Assembly: GCA_023398495.1 (NCBI GenBank)
Contig: JAEWSG010000244.1
Location: forward strand, 16,694 to 80,693
Reading direction: 5' to 3'
Length of the DNA: 64,000 bases
Source: Bacillota bacterium
GTDB taxonomy: Bacteria > Bacillota > Clostridia > Acetivibrionales > Acetivibrionaceae
A model generated the notes under the pieces. That model was not told where the DNA came from and searched no databases. It saw only the letters and a list, made by a program, of their open reading frames with translations. This document shows positions 8,053 to 17,067 of this stretch, piece by piece; position 1 is the first letter of the stretch; each line of letters opens with the position of its first letter. A program made the translations under genes and the position numbers.

Positions 8053-9090
8053 ATGGCAAAAAAAGTTACAATGGAGGATATCGCAAAGGAAATAGGAATG
8101 TCAAAAAATACAGTTTCTCTTGCTTTACGCAATATGCCGGGTATTAACGACCAGACCCGTAGGCTTATACATGATACTGCCAAACATTTAGGCTACGAAT
8201 ACAAAAAGAGTTTTACTGAGTATCACTCTAATGAGACATCCTATAAGAATATATGCCTGATTTTTTCCATGGGCACACATAAATCGGAGGGTTTCTTTTC
8301 TTATATACAATACGGGGTAGAATCAGAGGCCAAAAAAAACAACTTGAACACTATTATATATTGTTATGATGAAAGTAAAGAAGAGTTTGAAACTCCTCTC
8401 AGCGTAAAAGAAGGTATTATTTCTGGAATTATTACTCTAGGAAGGATTTCAAGAAATACACTCAACTCAATTATAAAGTTTAATCTTCCACTTGTAATAA
8501 TTGACCAATATTTCGACGATTTGGTGTGCGATTATGTGCTCACAGATAACATATCTGGGTCCTATACGGCAACAGAACATCTTATAAAACAAGGTCATAA
8601 AAAAATTGGTTTTGTTGGCGATATTTCTGCATCCAGCAGCTTCTACGACAGATATCAGGGATTTATTAAAGCTCTGAACCAATATTCCATTCCTTATAAT
8701 AGTACTTTATCTATAACCGATAAGTCGCCATCAGAATATATAAGTGCGGATTACAGTCTTGGAAAAGTTGTCGAAATACTAAAAAAACTCCCAGAATTAC
8801 CATCGGCATTTGTTTGTTGTAACGATAATGAAGCCATTACTGTCATAAATGCTTTAAAATTAATAAATATATCTGTTCCGGAGGATATTTCGATTGTCGG
8901 GTTTGACAATATCGAGTCTTCAAAAAATATCACTCCGGAATTGACTACCATGCACATTTGTAAAGAAATAATGGGACAACGTGCAGTACGAAGTTTATTA
9001 GCAAAAACAAGTAATTTAAATGAGCTTTCAGAAAAAATACTTTTACCACCAACTTTCATTGAAAGAAATTCTACTAAGAAGTTGGATTAA
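8053..9090 (+). CDS. LacI/GalR-family transcriptional regulator
   Basis: 345 residues. The N-terminal LacI HTH is clear (VTMEDIAKEIGMSKNTVSLALRN, residues ~5-27 of the pattern, then hinge), followed by a periplasmic-binding-protein-like sensor domain with the FVCCNDNEAI and DISIVGFDNIE motifs. The ATG at 8053 is chosen because GGAGG (8043-8047) lies 5 bases upstream; a longer frame from TTG at 8041 would begin inside that ribosome site. It is a monocistronic gene; neither neighbour is a sugar gene, so the ligand (presumably a sugar) and the regulon are unknown. It converges with the ABC exporter operon, with only 44 bases between them. Confidence 0.9.
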   Translation: MAKKVTMEDIAKEIGMSKNTVSLALRNMPGINDQTRRLIHDTAKHLGYEYKKSFTEYHSNETSYKNICLIFSMGTHKSEGFFSYIQYGVESEAKKNNLNTIIYCYDESKEEFETPLSVKEGIISGIITLGRISRNTLNSIIKFNLPLVIIDQYFDDLVCDYVLTDNISGSYTATEHLIKQGHKKIGFVGDISASSSFYDRYQGFIKALNQYSIPYNSTLSITDKSPSEYISADYSLGKVVEILKKLPELPSAFVCCNDNEAITVINALKLINISVPEDISIVGFDNIESSKNITPELTTMHICKEIMGQRAVRSLLAKTSNLNELSEKILLPPTFIERNSTKKLD

Positions 9091-9134
9091 TTATTTGTTT
9101 TGTAACACTTAATTCTGAGCTGTTTATAGTATTG

Positions 9135-9779
9135 TCAGAATTGACGTTGCTTATATAGCTTGATAGACAACATGTAGGAAGCTGATAGTATTATCATTGA
9201 CAGGGCTACTATAGCAAAACCAATCATTGTACCGGATTGGTTTTTTATTACATCTAAAACTTCTGAAAATAAGGTGCTATTATTATTTATTAGCATAGGA
9301 ACCCCGAAGAAAAATGCAAAGAGTAGCAACATATTGGCAAACTTAGCCTTTGTGTACCCTAATTTAAACATTAATGGGAAGAGAATAGAATTAATAAAAC
9401 TTATACTAAAAAATGCCGCAATAATTGCTTCAATAGTAATAGGATATGTTTTTAACGGTAAATCCAATATCATAATTATATACGAAATAATAGAGAATGC
9501 TATTGTACCTAGTATCATATAAACCAGTAGTGAAATATATTTTGCCATTACTATGTCCCTTCTTTTTATTGGCAAACTATTTAGCATAATGTCCGATTTG
9601 CTTTTATCATCGTAAGCAAAAGTCCCAGAAACCAACAAATAAACAAAAGCAACAATTGCAACAGTAAACATTGACCCTTCCATGCTTTGAAATACAAAAA
9701 CAAAAAACACTAAATATAACATAGCCATTATAAAGATTTTCTTTTGTATTAGAATATCTTTCATTATCAGGTTAAACAT
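9135..9779 (-). CDS. ABC-2 type transporter permease
   Basis: 214 residues with six hydrophobic segments and no other domain, matching the short ABC-2 permeases (ABC2_membrane_5 type) that pair with a single ATPase in GntR-controlled operons. Its start overlaps the end of the ATPase gene by 8 bases (9772-9779), so translation is coupled. It would form the membrane channel of a small exporter; the cargo is unknown, with cell-envelope stress or antimicrobial peptide export being typical for this operon type. Confidence 0.85.
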   Translation of the reverse strand: MFNLIMKDILIQKKIFIMAMLYLVFFVFVFQSMEGSMFTVAIVAFVYLLVSGTFAYDDKSKSDIMLNSLPIKRRDIVMAKYISLLVYMILGTIAFSIISYIIMILDLPLKTYPITIEAIIAAFFSISFINSILFPLMFKLGYTKAKFANMLLLFAFFFGVPMLINNNSTLFSEVLDVIKNQSGTMIGFAIVALSMIILSASYMLSIKLYKQRQF

Positions 9780-10638
9780 ATTTTTCCCTCCTTGTATAAT
9801 ACACCATTATATCCTCTAGTGTCGGTTTTTCTATTACAACCTTTTCCCTGCAAGACTTTCTGAACTCCTCTTTATTTTGTACAAGACCTTCAAAACCAAA
9901 CTGGCTTTCTCTTATGCCGATAAAATCATTCGTGTTATTGCCGCAAACAAGTTCCTTTGGCCCTTTTACCAGTCCATAATTCTCCAGAATATCGTCTTTA
10001 GTTGTACTGAATACGATTTGACCCTTATCGATAAATGTTATATAATCAGCAATTTTATCAAGATCCGAGGTTATGTGTGTCGAGAAAAATACTCCCTTGT
10101 TTTCATCCTGCATCAAATCGGACAAAATATCCAATAACTCACTCCTAACCACAGGATCTAGGCCGGACGTAGGTTCATCCATAATCAGAAGCTCCGCATG
10201 GTGTGACAGGGCAACTGCCAACGAAAATTTCATTTTCATCCCCTTCGATAACTCCTTTATTTTTTTCTTAGGGGAAATTTCAAAATCTTTTGAGTATTTA
10301 TTGAATACAGCTTCGTCCCAATTTTTATAAAACGAAGAAATTATCCTTTTCATATCAAGCACCGTAATTTCTTCATAATAATAACTCTCATCCAGTACAA
10401 ATCCTATTTTGTTCTTAACTTCTATTTCATGTTTTACGTTGTCTTTGCCAAATATTTTTATTTCTCCCCTGTCCCTATTCATAAGGTTCAAAATGAGCTT
10501 AATAGTTGTGCTTTTCCCTGCACCGTTCGGCCCAATAAAGCCCATGATAAATCCTCTATCTAAGGTTAGGTTGATATCCTTTAAAGCAAAATCTTTAAAT
10601 TGCTTTCCTAAGTTTTGTATTTGTAAAATCGGCTCCAT
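9772..10638 (-). CDS. ABC transporter ATP-binding protein
   Basis: 288 residues with Walker A GPNGAGKST, the Q-loop region, signature LSKGMKMKFSLA, Walker B LLIMDEPTSGLDP and a switch His in FFSTHITSD: a complete ABC ATPase of the YtrB/EcsA type. The ATG at 10638 is preferred over the one at 10647 because the ribosome site GAGGAGG (inside the end of the GntR gene) is 8 bases before the former but touches the latter. The gene begins one base after the GntR stop. It partners with the permease at 9135. Confidence 0.92.
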   Translation of the reverse strand: MEPILQIQNLGKQFKDFALKDINLTLDRGFIMGFIGPNGAGKSTTIKLILNLMNRDRGEIKIFGKDNVKHEIEVKNKIGFVLDESYYYEEITVLDMKRIISSFYKNWDEAVFNKYSKDFEISPKKKIKELSKGMKMKFSLAVALSHHAELLIMDEPTSGLDPVVRSELLDILSDLMQDENKGVFFSTHITSDLDKIADYITFIDKGQIVFSTTKDDILENYGLVKGPKELVCGNNTNDFIGIRESQFGFEGLVQNKEEFRKSCREKVVIEKPTLEDIMVYYTRREKYV

Positions 10639-10639
10639 A

Positions 10640-11020
10640 CTAAACATCCTCCTCGTAAAACAGTCTTAACATTTCTACAATTTCATCAAAGGTTAAATCA
10701 ATAGATTTTGATGCATTAACAGCTTCTAAAAGCTTTTCTTCGACAATTCTAATTCTTGACTCTCTAAGCAAATCTTTATTTTGAGCGGCTACATAGGTAC
10801 CTTTTCCCGGCACAATAGTTATAAAACCGTCCCGTTCTAATTCTTCGTATGCTCTTTTTGTTGTTATGACACTTATTTTTAATTCCTTTGCAAGATTTCT
10901 TATCGATGGCAGAATCTCTGCTTCCTTAAGCGTGCCCTTAATAATGCTATCCTTTATCTGTGAAGTTATCTGCTCATATATAGGTTGCTCGGAAGAATTC
11001 GATAAAATTATATCCATCAT
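10640..11020 (-). CDS. GntR-family regulator, YtrA subfamily
   Basis: 126 residues: an N-terminal winged HTH of GntR type (PIYEQITSQIKDSIIKG..., ILPSIRNLAKELKIS, then TTKRAYEELERDGFI) followed by only a short ~50-residue helical tail, the hallmark of the YtrA subfamily that controls adjacent ABC exporters. It is the first gene of a three-gene operon. A perfect 26-base palindrome 25 bases upstream of the ATG is the likely autoregulatory operator. The gene's end contains the ribosome site of the ATPase gene. Confidence 0.9.
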   Translation of the reverse strand: MMDIILSNSSEQPIYEQITSQIKDSIIKGTLKEAEILPSIRNLAKELKISVITTKRAYEELERDGFITIVPGKGTYVAAQNKDLLRESRIRIVEEKLLEAVNASKSIDLTFDEIVEMLRLFYEEDV

Positions 11021-11044
11021 CTGCTCCTTTCAGAGTTAATACTG

Positions 11045-11070
11045 TATATACTGTATATATACAGTATATA
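11045..11070. promoter_or_regulatory. GntR operator palindrome
   Basis: A perfect 26-base palindrome centred between 11057 and 11058, with ACTGTATA / TATACAGT inner arms; an extra ACTGTATA half-site overlaps its left side at 11041. It is placed just before the GntR start codon, so binding should block the operon's own transcription. Confidence 0.7.
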
Positions 11071-11104
11071 TTATATGTTCTACTTTTGTCAATAATGACT
11101 CAAA

Positions 11105-11140
11105 TAAAAACAGGAGATTATAATTAATCTCCTAAAAATT
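11105..11140 (-). terminator. Terminator after rlmH
   Basis: Perfect 9-base arms AGGAGATTA/TAATCTCCT (11112-11120, 11125-11133) with a TAAT loop. On the minus strand the hairpin is followed by GTTTTTATTT. It lies between the rlmH stop and the GntR promoter and closes the wal operon. Confidence 0.8.
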
Positions 11141-11215
11141 TTTATTGGCTTAAACTAAGGAAAATGCGTTTAGACTATTAGTGAAAAGTTGGATATCTAA
11201 ACAAAGAGTATACCT

Positions 11216-11695
11216 TCATTTATGGTACGTCTCTCCGTTCAATATTTTGAACGCCCGGTATATCTGTTCAAGCAATATCAGCCTGACCAACTGGTGCGGA
11301 AATGTCATATCGGATAAACACATTCTGTAATCTGCCTTTTGAACCAGTTCATCATCTAGCCCAAGGGAACCTCCAATTATGAATGTAATATTTGATTTAC
11401 CTGAAATAAAAAAAGAATTCAACTTATCTGCAAATCCTTCGGAGTTTAGCTTTTTTCCCTTTAAATCTAATACTATTAATAGCGAACTATCTTTTACTTT
11501 CTTTAAAATACGTTCAGCTTCCTTCTTCTTTACATTAACTTCCTGAGATTGGCTTAAGTTTTCAGGTGCCTGCTCATCCTCCACTTCAACAATTTGAAGC
11601 TCGCAAAATCTAGACAACCTTTTACTATATTCCTTTATACCTTCCTTAAGGTAATTTTCCCTAAGCCTTCCAACTGCAACTAATGTCAGTTTCAT
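11216..11695 (-). CDS. rlmH: 23S rRNA (pseudouridine1915-N3)-methyltransferase RlmH
   Basis: 159 residues, the usual size of the RlmH/YbeA SPOUT methyltransferases. The knotted SAM-binding motif FIIGGSLGLDDEL and the C-terminal QLVRLILLEQIYRAFKILNGETYHK region (ends with the invariant YHK) are present. It methylates pseudouridine 1915 in helix 69 of 23S rRNA in assembled ribosomes. It lies 8 bases after walJ, and this walJ-rlmH proximity is seen in many Firmicutes. It is the last gene of the operon. Confidence 0.96.
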   Translation of the reverse strand: MKLTLVAVGRLRENYLKEGIKEYSKRLSRFCELQIVEVEDEQAPENLSQSQEVNVKKKEAERILKKVKDSSLLIVLDLKGKKLNSEGFADKLNSFFISGKSNITFIIGGSLGLDDELVQKADYRMCLSDMTFPHQLVRLILLEQIYRAFKILNGETYHK

Positions 11696-11703
11696 ACTCC
11701 CCC

Positions 11704-12495
11704 CTATACCTCTACCACTGCCCCAACTCTATCACGTAAAGCTACCGAAAGCATTATATCCTTCTTTGCACAAATGTCATTTTCGCTAAGCACATTACAA
11801 ACGGTTTGGTATGCTAGCTCTGGAAAATTATTTTCCCTGCTCAAATGCCCCAACAAGAACTTTTTCGTTCCATTCTTAGCCAGATATGCCACTACCTTTC
11901 CCGCCATTTCATTTGACAGATGCCCCCTATCACCCAGTATTCTCTTTTTGAGAGGCCAAGGATACGGGCCTACTTTAACCATTTCTATATCATGATTTGA
12001 CTCTAGCAATAAAAGATCACTGCCCATTAAATATTTCAGCAGCCCATTAGTCATATGTCCAATATCTGTAGCCGTGGTTACTTTCTTATTGTCTAAGAAA
12101 AAGTTAAAACCTACGGGATCACTTGCATCATGAGGAATTGGAAAGGCTTTGACAAAAACATTACCAATTTCAAACTCCTTACAATTTTCAAAACACCTTT
12201 TATTCTTGATGCTTACAGGTCCAAGCTCGTGTTCCATAGCATTCCAAGTATTTTCGTTAGCATAAACCGGTATGTCAAATTTACGGGAAAGTATACCCGC
12301 TCCTCTTATATGGTCACTGTGCTCATGAGAAACTAAAACAGCACTTAGCTCCGAGGGTTTTTCCCCTATGGCAACAAGTGCTTCTATAATCCTTTTACCG
12401 CTTAGACCGGAATCAACCAGTATATTGGTTTTTCCATCTGATACAAAAAGGCAATTTCCACTACTACCACTATATAAACTACAAAATTTCATCAT
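11704..12495 (-). CDS. walJ: WalJ/YycJ metallo-beta-lactamase-fold hydrolase
   Basis: 263 residues with the MBL metal motif SHEHSDH near residue 58, plus later metal ligands in HDASDP, ATDIGH and LGHLS. Family members (YycJ) are linked to cell-wall coordination and DNA metabolism and are thought to be phosphodiesterases or nucleases; the exact substrate is uncertain. It follows murA by about 55 bases and precedes rlmH. Two adjacent ATG codons make the start uncertain by one residue. Confidence 0.93.
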   Translation of the reverse strand: MMKFCSLYSGSSGNCLFVSDGKTNILVDSGLSGKRIIEALVAIGEKPSELSAVLVSHEHSDHIRGAGILSRKFDIPVYANENTWNAMEHELGPVSIKNKRCFENCKEFEIGNVFVKAFPIPHDASDPVGFNFFLDNKKVTTATDIGHMTNGLLKYLMGSDLLLLESNHDIEMVKVGPYPWPLKKRILGDRGHLSNEMAGKVVAYLAKNGTKKFLLGHLSRENNFPELAYQTVCNVLSENDICAKKDIMLSVALRDRVGAVVEV

Positions 12496-12550
12496 TTGTT
12501 ATTTCTCCTGACTATTTAGGAAGCTAGAGGTTTATAAATTATTAAGATAA

Positions 12551-13825
12551 CTACTTTCCGTCTCTGACAATATCAGCCCCAAGACTTCTCAGCTTCTCTT
12601 CAATACATTCATACCCTCTATCTATGTAGTTTATATTATATACTTCAGTTTCACCCTCTGCAACCAGCCCTGCAATGATCATTGCCGCTCCGGCCCTCAA
12701 ATCAGTGGCTTTAACCGGTGCACCGGAAAGTTTTGGTATTCCTTCAAATACAGCCATTCTGCTCTCAACCTTAATTTGTGCCCCCATACGTTTCAATTCA
12801 TCAACATACTGGAATCTGGAATCCCATATACCTTCAGTAACTGTGCTGGTACCGTCCGCCAAACAAAGCAAAACCGAAGCAGGAGGATGCAAATCAGTAG
12901 GAAACCCCGGATATGGAAGAGTTTTGATATTCACTTTTAATATTTCGTCAGGTCCTATAACTCTTATCCAATCTCCGTTCTCCTCAACTTTTGCTCCCAT
13001 TTCAATGAGTTTGGCACTAAGCGATTCCAGATGCTTTGGTATCACATTCCTTATTGTAACATCACCTTTTGTTGCAGCAGCAGCAATCATAAAAGTCCCC
13101 GCTTCAATCTGATCGGGAATAACAGAATGGGTAGCTCCGCCAGATAACGTTGTTACACCTTTTATTTTAATTACATCGGTACCTGCTCCTTTAATATTTG
13201 CTCCCATTGCATTTAAAAAGTTAGCTACATCAACGACATGTGGCTCTTTAGCAGCATTCTCAATTATAGTTGTGCCTTCAGCCTTTACAGCTGCAATCAT
13301 AACATTAATAGTTGCTCCAACACTAACCACATCCATATAAATCTGGCTTCCTACAAGCTTTTGTGCTTCAAGCTTAATTACTCCATGATCTATTTCAACA
13401 GTTGCTCCTAATTTTTCAAAACCTTTCATATGCTGATCTATAGGCCTATAACCAAAATCACATCCACCAGGAAAAGCAACTTCCGCCTTACCAAATCTTC
13501 CAAGTAATGCACCCAATAAATAGTAGGACGCTCTAAGACTTTTTACCATATCATATGTAGCAGCAGTTGATCTGACATACTGGGAATTGATCATTATACT
13601 GTCTTTTCCGTTGAATTCAACTTCACACCCCAACTCTTGCAAAATATCTATTAAAATTCTTACATCACTTATCTCAGGAATATTTTCAATTATACAGGGT
13701 CCATCAACTAACAACGCAGCAGGTATGACAGCTACTACTGAATTCTTGGCTCCGCTTATGGTTACTTCTCCAATAAGCGGCCTGCCGCCTTTAATAACAA
13801 ACTTCTCCAAAAACAACGCCCCCAC
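12551..13825 (-). CDS. murA: UDP-N-acetylglucosamine 1-carboxyvinyltransferase
   Basis: 424 residues of the EPSP-synthase fold. It transfers enolpyruvate from PEP to UDP-GlcNAc, the first committed step of peptidoglycan synthesis. Visible landmarks are SGAKNSVV (substrate Lys/Asn) and the loop PGGCDFGYRPID with catalytic Cys122, which is the fosfomycin target. The frame opens at GTG (13825), but a TTG at 13810 would give the more family-like start MEKFVIKGG; neither has a perfect ribosome site. The gene lies between yycI and walJ, an unusual insertion in the wal operon that puts a wall precursor enzyme under the wall-stress regulator. Confidence 0.95.
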   Translation of the reverse strand: MGALFLEKFVIKGGRPLIGEVTISGAKNSVVAVIPAALLVDGPCIIENIPEISDVRILIDILQELGCEVEFNGKDSIMINSQYVRSTAATYDMVKSLRASYYLLGALLGRFGKAEVAFPGGCDFGYRPIDQHMKGFEKLGATVEIDHGVIKLEAQKLVGSQIYMDVVSVGATINVMIAAVKAEGTTIIENAAKEPHVVDVANFLNAMGANIKGAGTDVIKIKGVTTLSGGATHSVIPDQIEAGTFMIAAAATKGDVTIRNVIPKHLESLSAKLIEMGAKVEENGDWIRVIGPDEILKVNIKTLPYPGFPTDLHPPASVLLCLADGTSTVTEGIWDSRFQYVDELKRMGAQIKVESRMAVFEGIPKLSGAPVKATDLRAGAAMIIAGLVAEGETEVYNINYIDRGYECIEEKLRSLGADIVRDGK

Positions 13826-13915
13826 TCATCTTCTTTTAACCGGCAAAACATTCCATAGTAATTATATTACTATATATCAATAAGTTACACATCTAAAATT
13901 CATTAATTAACCTGT

Positions 13916-14767
13916 TTATTTAACATTTAATTTTACTTCCTCACCATTATAAACTTTGTAGTACCTTTCCTCTATTTTTGCATCCTTTCGAAGCGTTATC
14001 CTCCATACAGGCAAATCGTCCAGTACTTTTGTATCTTCACCCATGAATTGTTCACCAAAACCAACATCTATTTTTTCCAATACTGTACCTTTATCGTGAA
14101 TCAGATTTTTTATCAGAACTTGATAAGCAGGCATTATCTTTTGTCCCTTAGTAAATTCATCCACATTCCTCATATTATATTTCAGATAAATAATTCCAGA
14201 TTTCGATATTGTTATATACACATAATTGCTGTACAACCAAAACCCATCTTTTTTTTGCCTGAAAATATAATTCTTTTGCCCATCTGGTAATTCCTCCACC
14301 CTATCTATATGGAATTTCTCAAATGATACATCCAACCCCTTAAATAAGTCTGTGAGATAGCTATGAACTGCTTTTACGTTATTAAGATCAATTGGCTCCT
14401 TTGGAGCTTTATTTTTATAAACAAACGTATTTGCCTTATCTATCATCAATTCTTTATTTCCACAAACAGCCATTATACCTGTACCAAGATCATCTTCAAT
14501 ATACTTCTCATCTCCAAAAAAACACTTAATTATTAAATCTTTGTCAAACATTGTATCAGAACTGATCAATGTACCTATTGGTTTATTATATACGGGAATT
14601 TCACAATTTACAATAATCCCACGATCTTTAAGTACCTTAAGTGTACTATCAATTGCCTCACCTGATATATTGTCGAAATTAAAAAGGTCTGTCATCATTG
14701 ACAGAAGAAAAAGGTTTAAAAGAACAAAGATTAAAATCAATATATTTTTAGCCCTCGCCCAGTCCAT
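13916..14767 (-). CDS. yycI: YycI-like membrane regulator of WalK
   Basis: 283 residues. The start MDWARAKNILILIFVLLNLFLL is the family's characteristic N-terminus: a single membrane-spanning segment (~8-28) with the bulk outside the cell. YycI acts with YycH on the WalK kinase in the membrane. It follows yycH by 2 bases. The extracytoplasmic part is divergent, as usual in clostridia. Confidence 0.85.
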   Translation of the reverse strand: MDWARAKNILILIFVLLNLFLLSMMTDLFNFDNISGEAIDSTLKVLKDRGIIVNCEIPVYNKPIGTLISSDTMFDKDLIIKCFFGDEKYIEDDLGTGIMAVCGNKELMIDKANTFVYKNKAPKEPIDLNNVKAVHSYLTDLFKGLDVSFEKFHIDRVEELPDGQKNYIFRQKKDGFWLYSNYVYITISKSGIIYLKYNMRNVDEFTKGQKIMPAYQVLIKNLIHDKGTVLEKIDVGFGEQFMGEDTKVLDDLPVWRITLRKDAKIEERYYKVYNGEEVKLNVK

Positions 14768-14769
14768 AG

Positions 14770-16251
14770 TCAGTCCCCTTTTTTCTCTTTCATTTCAACT
14801 ACATAGTATTTATTATCAATCGATTCTATTAACCAAACCGGCCTCAAATGCTTATCAACAGTACTGTACTTCATTTCATACGACATGCTCACGTCTTTTA
14901 CAGAAAAATTGTTAAAGTTTAAATACTCATATTTCTTAAAGACCTCGTCAAGGATATCATAGGGGTAAGTCCTTATTTTTAAACTATTGCTTCCAACTGA
15001 AAACTCCTTTAGTATCCAGAAGCAACTGAGCACCTTTTTCTTATTTACTCTGATTGTTATGGCATTGTTTACATACTGTTCATCCTTTGAGCCTACTGGA
15101 TACTTATAAAAACAAATATATCTTTGATTGACTTTATAATCAAAGGTAAAAGTATAGTATCCCTCATAATTTTCTTTGACGCCTGTAAAATAAATTTCGG
15201 CTCCTTTTACCAGCTTTACCTTATCGCCGATAAACTTGAGGGCAACTTCCAAAGCTTCTATCTGGCTCCCTTTATCCGACTTGTCAAATTGGTGTAAATA
15301 TCTGTATTCCAACATTCCATCTCTATAAAGTTTATAAGTTTTACTTGGATTTCTAAATACTATGGAATTATCCATCTCAATTCCCCAGGTTAATCTGTCT
15401 TTATCGTTTCCCAAAACATCAGTTGCAATCTTTTCCAGATCATCTTTCTTGTCAGGATCAAGATTTTGTATATCCTGCGGCACCATACTTATTATATCAT
15501 CAAAATCTTCTGTTTCACTTCCCTGTGGAATTAAAACATCCGGCTTTACACTATAGGGAGTTTTGTTGATACCCAACCACTCTCCCATTACTACATAGCT
15601 ATAAGAATCATCGCCTTCTTCAAGCGTTGCAAGCATAGTGTTATAATCCTCTCTGCTTAATCCCTTGGGCTTGAATTTCAGAACAAAACCATAGGTCCTA
15701 GTCCCATCATAAACATAAAAACCAATATTGTTATTTGAGTCTATTCTTGGCAACAAAGCCATTTTATATATACCGTCAAATTCGTGGCTTGAAGCAATTT
15801 CAACATTTAACAATGAAGCAAGTATGCTTGTACTGATCTTTGCCTTGAACTCGTACACAAAACTCTTTTTTACAACAACATCTCCCCAATAATCTTCAGA
15901 ATATGTCTGCTTCTCAACGATATTTTTACCGCTTAATAAAACTGACATGTAATATTCTACTTCATTCCAAAGCTTATCAAAATAAGAGTGATTTTCATCA
16001 ATTACAAAATGCGCCTCACCATAACCTTCTGTAGCAGTAATTCTATATGGTTTAACATAATCACCCACATCAATGGAAACCTTATTTTTGCTGTTGGCAA
16101 AAATACTCCATAAAAAATTAGTAGGTAACCCTTCATTTTGATAACTCCAAAGGATTCCTACCTGTATAAAACTCGTAATAACCAATACCATTAATATGTA
16201 CAATTTAAATCTTTCAAATCTAAACCGTCTCATCTTTTTTATTCCAGACAC
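14770..16251 (-). CDS. yycH: YycH-like membrane regulator of WalK
   Basis: 493 residues: a short basic N-terminus (KKMRRFRFERFK), a single membrane segment at ~15-35 containing LVITSFIQVGILW, then a large extracellular region, matching the YycH architecture and size. With YycI it forms a complex that modulates WalK. The gene directly precedes yycI in the same operon. Sequence identity to Bacillus proteins is probably low; position, topology and the N-terminal pattern carry the call. Confidence 0.82.
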   Translation of the reverse strand: MSGIKKMRRFRFERFKLYILMVLVITSFIQVGILWSYQNEGLPTNFLWSIFANSKNKVSIDVGDYVKPYRITATEGYGEAHFVIDENHSYFDKLWNEVEYYMSVLLSGKNIVEKQTYSEDYWGDVVVKKSFVYEFKAKISTSILASLLNVEIASSHEFDGIYKMALLPRIDSNNNIGFYVYDGTRTYGFVLKFKPKGLSREDYNTMLATLEEGDDSYSYVVMGEWLGINKTPYSVKPDVLIPQGSETEDFDDIISMVPQDIQNLDPDKKDDLEKIATDVLGNDKDRLTWGIEMDNSIVFRNPSKTYKLYRDGMLEYRYLHQFDKSDKGSQIEALEVALKFIGDKVKLVKGAEIYFTGVKENYEGYYTFTFDYKVNQRYICFYKYPVGSKDEQYVNNAITIRVNKKKVLSCFWILKEFSVGSNSLKIRTYPYDILDEVFKKYEYLNFNNFSVKDVSMSYEMKYSTVDKHLRPVWLIESIDNKYYVVEMKEKKGD

Positions 16252-16353
16252 CTTCTTAGTAATGGTAAATTATAGCCTTCCACTGTACTCTCCGTTCGAA
16301 ACTTATTTGATGCATGATAGCCTCGAAAAATCAGTAGAAGCATTCATTATTTC

Positions 16354-16899
16354 CTATTTATTAAATAAACCGTTAAGCATATCCGTAATTTTCAAAAATC
16401 CATTCTTTATGGCTTCTTTTATTCCATTGTCTAATAAAGAAACCTTAAAACTGTTAATCTGAAGATTTGTTTTACTGACTAATTTATCGGTCTCGTTCTT
16501 CTTGTAAGCTATAACTCTTATATCATTTGCACCTTTGTTCGGAAGAATTACTTCTTTCATAAATATACCAGAAGCACCAATATCCCATATGTAATCTCCA
16601 TCTGTATTTGCAAAAGGCTTGTATTTGCGTGTCTCATTGTCATATATAAGGAGCATAACACTAATTTCTTCCTTAACTGAATTACCGCACACAACATAAG
16701 ATTTTTTAAAAGTAGATTCGTCACCCTCGGGACGAGTTATGGTAACTAAAAACTGATTAGTATCGTTAGTATCCCTTTCAGTCAAAACTGAATATTCACT
16801 GAGCAGCTTCTGGTTTTCTACTCCCTGTGCAAAGGATGTTACACTTAAACTGGTTATCAATAAAACCAGCGTGAATATGTAAATAATTTTCTTGTACAT
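16354..16899 (-). CDS. Secreted protein of unknown function in the wal operon
   Basis: 181 residues after correcting the start to ATG 16899, which has AAAGGTGG 7 bases upstream; a longer frame from 16935 lacks a ribosome site. The signal peptide MYKKIIYIFTLVLLITSLSVTSFAQG probably ends at an Ala-X-Ala-like site (SFA). The mature part is a single small domain with beta-rich character and a C-terminal amphipathic helix (IKNGFLKITDMLNGLF). I do not recognise a family. It lies between walK and yycH, where Bacillus has nothing, and may be an extracellular partner of the Wal system (inference from position). Confidence 0.75.
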   Translation of the reverse strand: MYKKIIYIFTLVLLITSLSVTSFAQGVENQKLLSEYSVLTERDTNDTNQFLVTITRPEGDESTFKKSYVVCGNSVKEEISVMLLIYDNETRKYKPFANTDGDYIWDIGASGIFMKEVILPNKGANDIRVIAYKKNETDKLVSKTNLQINSFKVSLLDNGIKEAIKNGFLKITDMLNGLFNK

Positions 16900-17067
16900 C
16901 TCCCAACCACCTTTAATGGGTACATGCTTTAACATATATTATACCCGAATCATTTATACTTATATTATATAATATATATGTTACAAAATTGTTACATGAC
17001 ATTTAAGATTCAATTACATATTAAGCTTTAAGCTGTAATAAACAGACGAACTATAGATCTATATATC

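Noticed and set aside
12675..13112. 145-codon frame antisense to murA
   Set aside because: Lies wholly inside a conserved enzyme gene and lacks start signals.
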